Under the pieces are notes generated by a model, which saw only the letters and a program-made list of their open reading frames with translations, made no database searches and was not told where the DNA came from. A program made the position numbers and the translations under genes. Source: Spongospora subterranea f. sp. subterranea (lineage: Eukaryota > Endomyxa: Phytomyxea > Phytomyxea > Plasmodiophorida). From it: a stretch of 64,000 nt of DNA. The stretch spans positions 336,125 through 400,124 of the forward strand of contig JAUGWO010000042.1 in the NCBI GenBank assembly GCA_049724395.1, written 5' to 3'. Of the stretch, positions 60,626 through 64,000 are shown piece after piece (the first letter of the stretch is position 1; each line of letters starts with the position of its first letter).

Positions 60626-61330
60626 TCATGTATTTATGATTTTGCTCATCCACCGTTTAAAAATAAAATGTCCTGTGTACTTGGAATATTTTCGAAGCAC
60701 TCGCAGTGCGTTCGATTTTGACGCTTTGGAAAAAGACGTCTCGCCATATCCTAAGATGGAGTGCATCTCGGAGTTCAACGACTCCATCGCCGATTCGGGA
60801 TCTTGAGTCTCACTAGACTCGGATGGAACTGCATTGGACGAGTCGCTGCTTCGCTCGCTTGTTCGCAGCAATGACGATTCAGGCCGGACAACCTCTTGCG
60901 TTGTGGCTCTACAAAATGGAATACGTTCATCGCCAACACTTTCAGGAATCGTAGCAATGGACGCTACTACAACTGTAGTGTCTGGAATGTGATCGGCGAT
61001 TACTGATGAATCACTATAGAGGAGTTAAGGTGAAGAACAGTATGCGATTAGAATAAAACACCTTTCCCATACAGCCATCTCAGCGACGGCAGCATAAGTG
61101 CTAGGCGATAGTTGACTAAACAAAAACCATCAGAGATAATTGAACCGTTAATTATATGTAAAATAATCCCCACCTCGAAGATTGCATTGTTGAAACTGAA
61201 ACAGAAGACACTAGATGAAGAGAGAATCGATTCGGCAGACGTGATCCGCAACTCTGAACTGCGATCCGCAATCCTCGCTCAGTGCAATATATATCTTTGC
61301 ATTATTAGACTGTGTCACAGTCAATAGTGT
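60626..61330 (-). CDS. small spliced gene, family copy C
   Basis: Best-preserved copy. An exon with NYRLALMLPSLRWLYGKG joins over an intron of about 50 nt (61016-61063) to DSSVIADHIPDTTVVVASIA. The frame stays open through a Ser/Glu-rich stretch (LLRTSERSSDSSNAVPSESS) to ETSFSKASKSNALRVLRKYS and a basic end, KRWMSKIINT. Upstream exons are less clear. No known domain. A serine-rich, basic-ended small protein of unknown function. Confidence 0.42.
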
Positions 61331-61620
61331 ACCCTATTGTGCGAATGTCCAAGCATCTCGCGCGGTTGAACCGCGCGCGGTACAACCGCGCGCGGTAGAG
61401 GGGATAGGCCGTATACTGAAGGTCCATGGAACGCACTGTGCGATATAGTTTTGCAATGATTTGACTGTGTCACAGTCATTAGTGTACCTTATTGTGCGAG
61501 TGTCCAAGCATCTCGCGCGGTAGAAAAAAGTCAGCCGTGCACTCAAGAGATATACAGTACCGCTCGACTTAGAAGTGCGGTGCACTCTAATCAGGCTGAT
61601 GAGGCAGCGTAGCAGTCTTG

Positions 61621-61810
61621 TCGATAGCCTATCGTGACTCGGATATTTGGCCTATATTGTATTGTCGATAGCCTATCATGACTCGGATATTTGGCCTATA
61701 TTGTATTGTCGATAGCCTATCATGACTCGGATATTTGGCCTATATTGTATTGTCGATAGCCTATCATGACTCGGATATTTGGCCTATATTGTATTGTCGA
61801 TAGCCTATCG
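61621..61810. repeat. 44-bp minisatellite, about 4.3 copies
   Basis: Unit TCGATAGCCTATCATGACTC...TATATTGTATTG, with starts at 61621, 61665, 61709, 61753 and a partial at 61797. It is clearly related to the 46-bp array at 57829-58091 (shared ACTCGG-TATTTGG and ATTGTCGATAGC), in the same orientation. Confidence 0.95.
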
Positions 61811-62055
61811 ACACTCCATCGCTTTTAATCATTTGATCACGATTCGATTTTAACAATTTTCTGCGATTATTTCTGTCCAGGTTATGAGGTCGTCATTAAG
61901 GAATCTCATGTAAGCTTGCGATATCTTAGTTTGATTGTATTCATGAACAGAGGACTACATGAGTGTTGGCTGCTGTGTCGTTGGCCAAGTATGACTCTGA
62001 CTCTGAGAGTGACTGAGCGAGTAATCTCGAAACACATTCTGTAAATGGTTAAAGA

Positions 62056-62879
62056 ATGGTATCTGCTTCACAGTATTTGCAAAGTCACCGCCATCGTGAC
62101 CAACCATCAACGATCTCACCTGTAGACTTTTTGAGAGCACACACGAGCACACCATCGCAATACGAAAATCTCTCTTCCCCATCCGTAACTAGCCATCATA
62201 AGGTTTATCAGATCCCAAAAGCCAAGTTTGTTCATCGACATCGGCACGATCATCTTGATCAATTTCGGTCTTTGCAGAATTTCAATGGACGACTTGCCAG
62301 TGTGAAACTTATTCAAAAATGTTGGAGAACCCATCGGCGCAAGTCCCTTACCGAGTCAGGTGGTGTAATAAGTAATCCACACCCTACTCAAGTTGCCAAG
62401 AAGATGGTTGTGGTTGATGTTCATGACGACCCTCAATTTCCATCTACCAGTCCTTCCAATGTATATCCCCTATTTACCCTATTTACACGGCCACATGCTA
62501 AACATAACATTAGGGGAGTATTAATAATACTGTTGTTCGTCCTGAGTTGAAGTCTCCATTAACCGCTCTGGTTCCAATATCTGATAATAGGTCAAATTCA
62601 CTGCCTTTTTGCAACATCGCATGTATTCATGAACTAAGTACGTTTAGAAGTCATGTCAACTCCAAAGCTACTGGCAATATTCCCAACTGCTGCGATAGAT
62701 TGCATAAGGAATTGTTGCATCTTCAAGCTGAAATGGCAATTTTGTTCCCAAGGTCACCTCATCCAATTGCCAAGTCAAATATTCCCCGGCTGAAACTGCT
62801 GCCGACAGCAAGTGTACCAGATTTGAATGCTATTGCCATACTTGAGCGAAACCTCTCGGAATTCGCTATATCAGGTTAA
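62056..62879 (+). CDS. hypothetical protein with IQ-like motif
   Basis: ATG 62056 gives MVSASQYLQSHRHRDQPST. Around residue 80 lies LASVKLIQKCWRTHRRKS, an IQ-like calmodulin-binding helix (IQ-x(3)-R-x(2)-R). Exon 1 ends FPSTSPSN before an intron (about 62460-62511), and phase-0 joining gives GSINNTVVRPELKSPLTALV. The second exon has a helix (CDRLHKELLHLQAEMAILFP) and ends LERNLSEFAISG. No other domain recognised. Upstream exons are possible. Confidence 0.5.
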
Positions 62880-63058
62880 GATGCATTGCATCGTAAATCA
62901 TGTGAAATCCTTTGAAACGCCGCCAATATTGCATGTCTCCTTTGGCACAAAAACATAAACTGGGAAATGAGTCCACTGATTCAGTGATCCACGACCGTAA
63001 ACATTTGCAATGATCTGATGAATTCGATGGGTGATTATTGTTTGTAAAATGTATAATG

Positions 63059-64000
63059 CCAGTACTGTATAGTTGCGTGTCATGTGATGAACTCGCTAAA
63101 ATAGTGTATTACGGCCTCGCCTTACTGGAAGACAGGATACAGAGCAGGGCTGGAAAAGGCCCGTAAACAAACCAAAAACTTTCAGTGTACAGTATCAACA
63201 AGGCACAGTACCGTAGTTTGCAGTTAAATAGCCCCGCAACCCTAAACTTCGTGAGAAGCTGACCCGGACTCGTGTCTCAAAACAGTAAACTATGGTGCCA
63301 GTACTGTATAATTGCGTGTGATGTGATGAACTCGCTGGAAATAGTGTATCATTATGTGTCCCCCCTACTCGTATCTCAAAACACTAAACTATGGTGCCAG
63401 TACTGTATAATTGCGTGTGATGTGATGAACTCGCTGGAAATAGTGTATCATTATGGTCCCCCCTACTCGTATCTCAAAACACTAAACTATGGTGCCAGTA
63501 CTGTATAATTGCGTGTGAATGAACTCGCGTGTGATGTGATGAACTCGCTGGAAATAGTGTATCATTATGGTCCCCCCTACTCGTATCTCAAAACACTAAA
63601 CTATGGTGCCAGTACTGTATAATTGCGTGTGATGTGATGAACTTGCTGGAAATAGTGTATCATTATGGTCCCCCCTACTCGTGTCTCAAAACAAAACACT
63701 AAATTGCTCGCTGGAAATAGTGTATCAGTGTATGGTCCCCCCTACTCGTATCTCAACAAGGCTACAGTGGTTTGCAGTTATGAACTCGCTGGAAATAGTG
63801 TATCATTATGGTCCCCCCTCTCGTATCTCAAAACACTAAACTATGGTGCCAGTACTGTATAATTCCGTGTGATGTGATCAACTCGCTGGAAATAGTGTAT
63901 CATTATGGTCCCCCAGTACTGTATAATTGCGTGTGATGTGATGAACTCGCTGGAAATAGTGTATCATTATGGTCCCCCGTACCTAGTATCTCAAAACAGT
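63059..64000. repeat. satellite of about 98 bp running off the window end
   Basis: Unit of about 98 bp containing CCAGTACTGTATAATTGCGT, GATGAACTCGCTGGAAATAG and CCCCCCTACTCGTATCTC. At least eight full or partial copies, some with internal deletions (near 63690-63780) or short insertions (near 63515). The first, diverged copy begins near 63059. Not coding: the frames are by-products of the repeat. Confidence 0.92.

Larger units (their letters stand above)
59196..61545. repeat. inverted cluster of small spliced paralogous genes with CG-rich boxes
   Basis: Four related units: plus-strand at 59196-60080 and 60274-60560, minus-strand at 60626-61394 and 61395-61545. Each begins with one to three ACCGCGCGCGGT-like boxes, then a shared leader (GGACACTCGCACAA...GGTACACTA) and GACTGTGACACAGTC. 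The long units on opposite strands are alike for several hundred bases, including their introns, so the cluster is a large imperfect palindrome. Confidence 0.8.

Noticed and set aside
63272-63862. ORFs of 65-78 codons with repeated peptide
   Set aside because: Produced by the 98-bp satellite; the frame breaks when unit length varies.

Overview
The window looks like nuclear DNA of a flagellated, chitin-making zoosporic fungus or close relative (chytrid-like). Most genes have several exons with GT-AG introns of about 45-70 nt. Core eukaryotic genes are present (eIF2-beta, NAE1/ULA1, MFAP1, CBF5/dyskerin, otubain, a Nic96/Nup93 nucleoporin, DENR/TMA22, an OSBP-related protein). They sit beside a chitin synthase with the fungal EDR and QRRRW motifs, a 7TM-RGS receptor, a tubulin-tyrosine-ligase-like enzyme and a multi-CNB-domain protein. 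The assignment rests on gene content and gene structure, not on a search.

Layout. 1-11.3 kb: two tandem minus-strand paralogs of a large membrane receptor with two Cache-like extracellular sensors, in DNA rich in CGAT/GATC with long exons. The complete copy (11331 to 5514) appears to run straight into a two-pore-type calcium/cation channel, giving one predicted protein of about 1,850 residues. This sensor-channel fusion is the most unusual object here. 11.3-13.5 kb: fossil Copia fragment, a Myb/SANT-like remnant and a 43-bp-arm hairpin. 13.5-30.4 kb: OSBP-related protein, two poorly understood genes, GYF-domain protein, eIF2-beta, a coiled-coil gene, a membrane-anchored protein ending in a RyR domain, and NAE1. 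30.6-40 kb: multi-CNB protein, inverted Copia fossils, TTLL enzyme and two unassigned genes. 40.5-57.8 kb: dense housekeeping block (dynamin-like GTPase, MFAP1, chitin synthase, 7TM-RGS receptor, CBF5, otubain, Nup93, coiled-coil gene, DENR). 57.8-64 kb: repeat-rich, possibly subtelomeric: 46-bp and 44-bp minisatellites bracket an inverted cluster of small spliced paralogous genes marked by ACCGCGCGCGGT boxes, then an IQ-motif gene and a satellite of about 98 bp that runs off the end.

Signalling genes are frequent (sensor-channel, RyR domain, CNB domains, 7TM-RGS, OSBP). Together with the TTLL enzyme they fit a motile, chemosensing zoospore, but joint function is inference. Several genes show a single apparent +1 phase change; three of these fall on GGGG runs and may be assembly overcalls. 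Exon boundaries were read by eye and no alignment was run.
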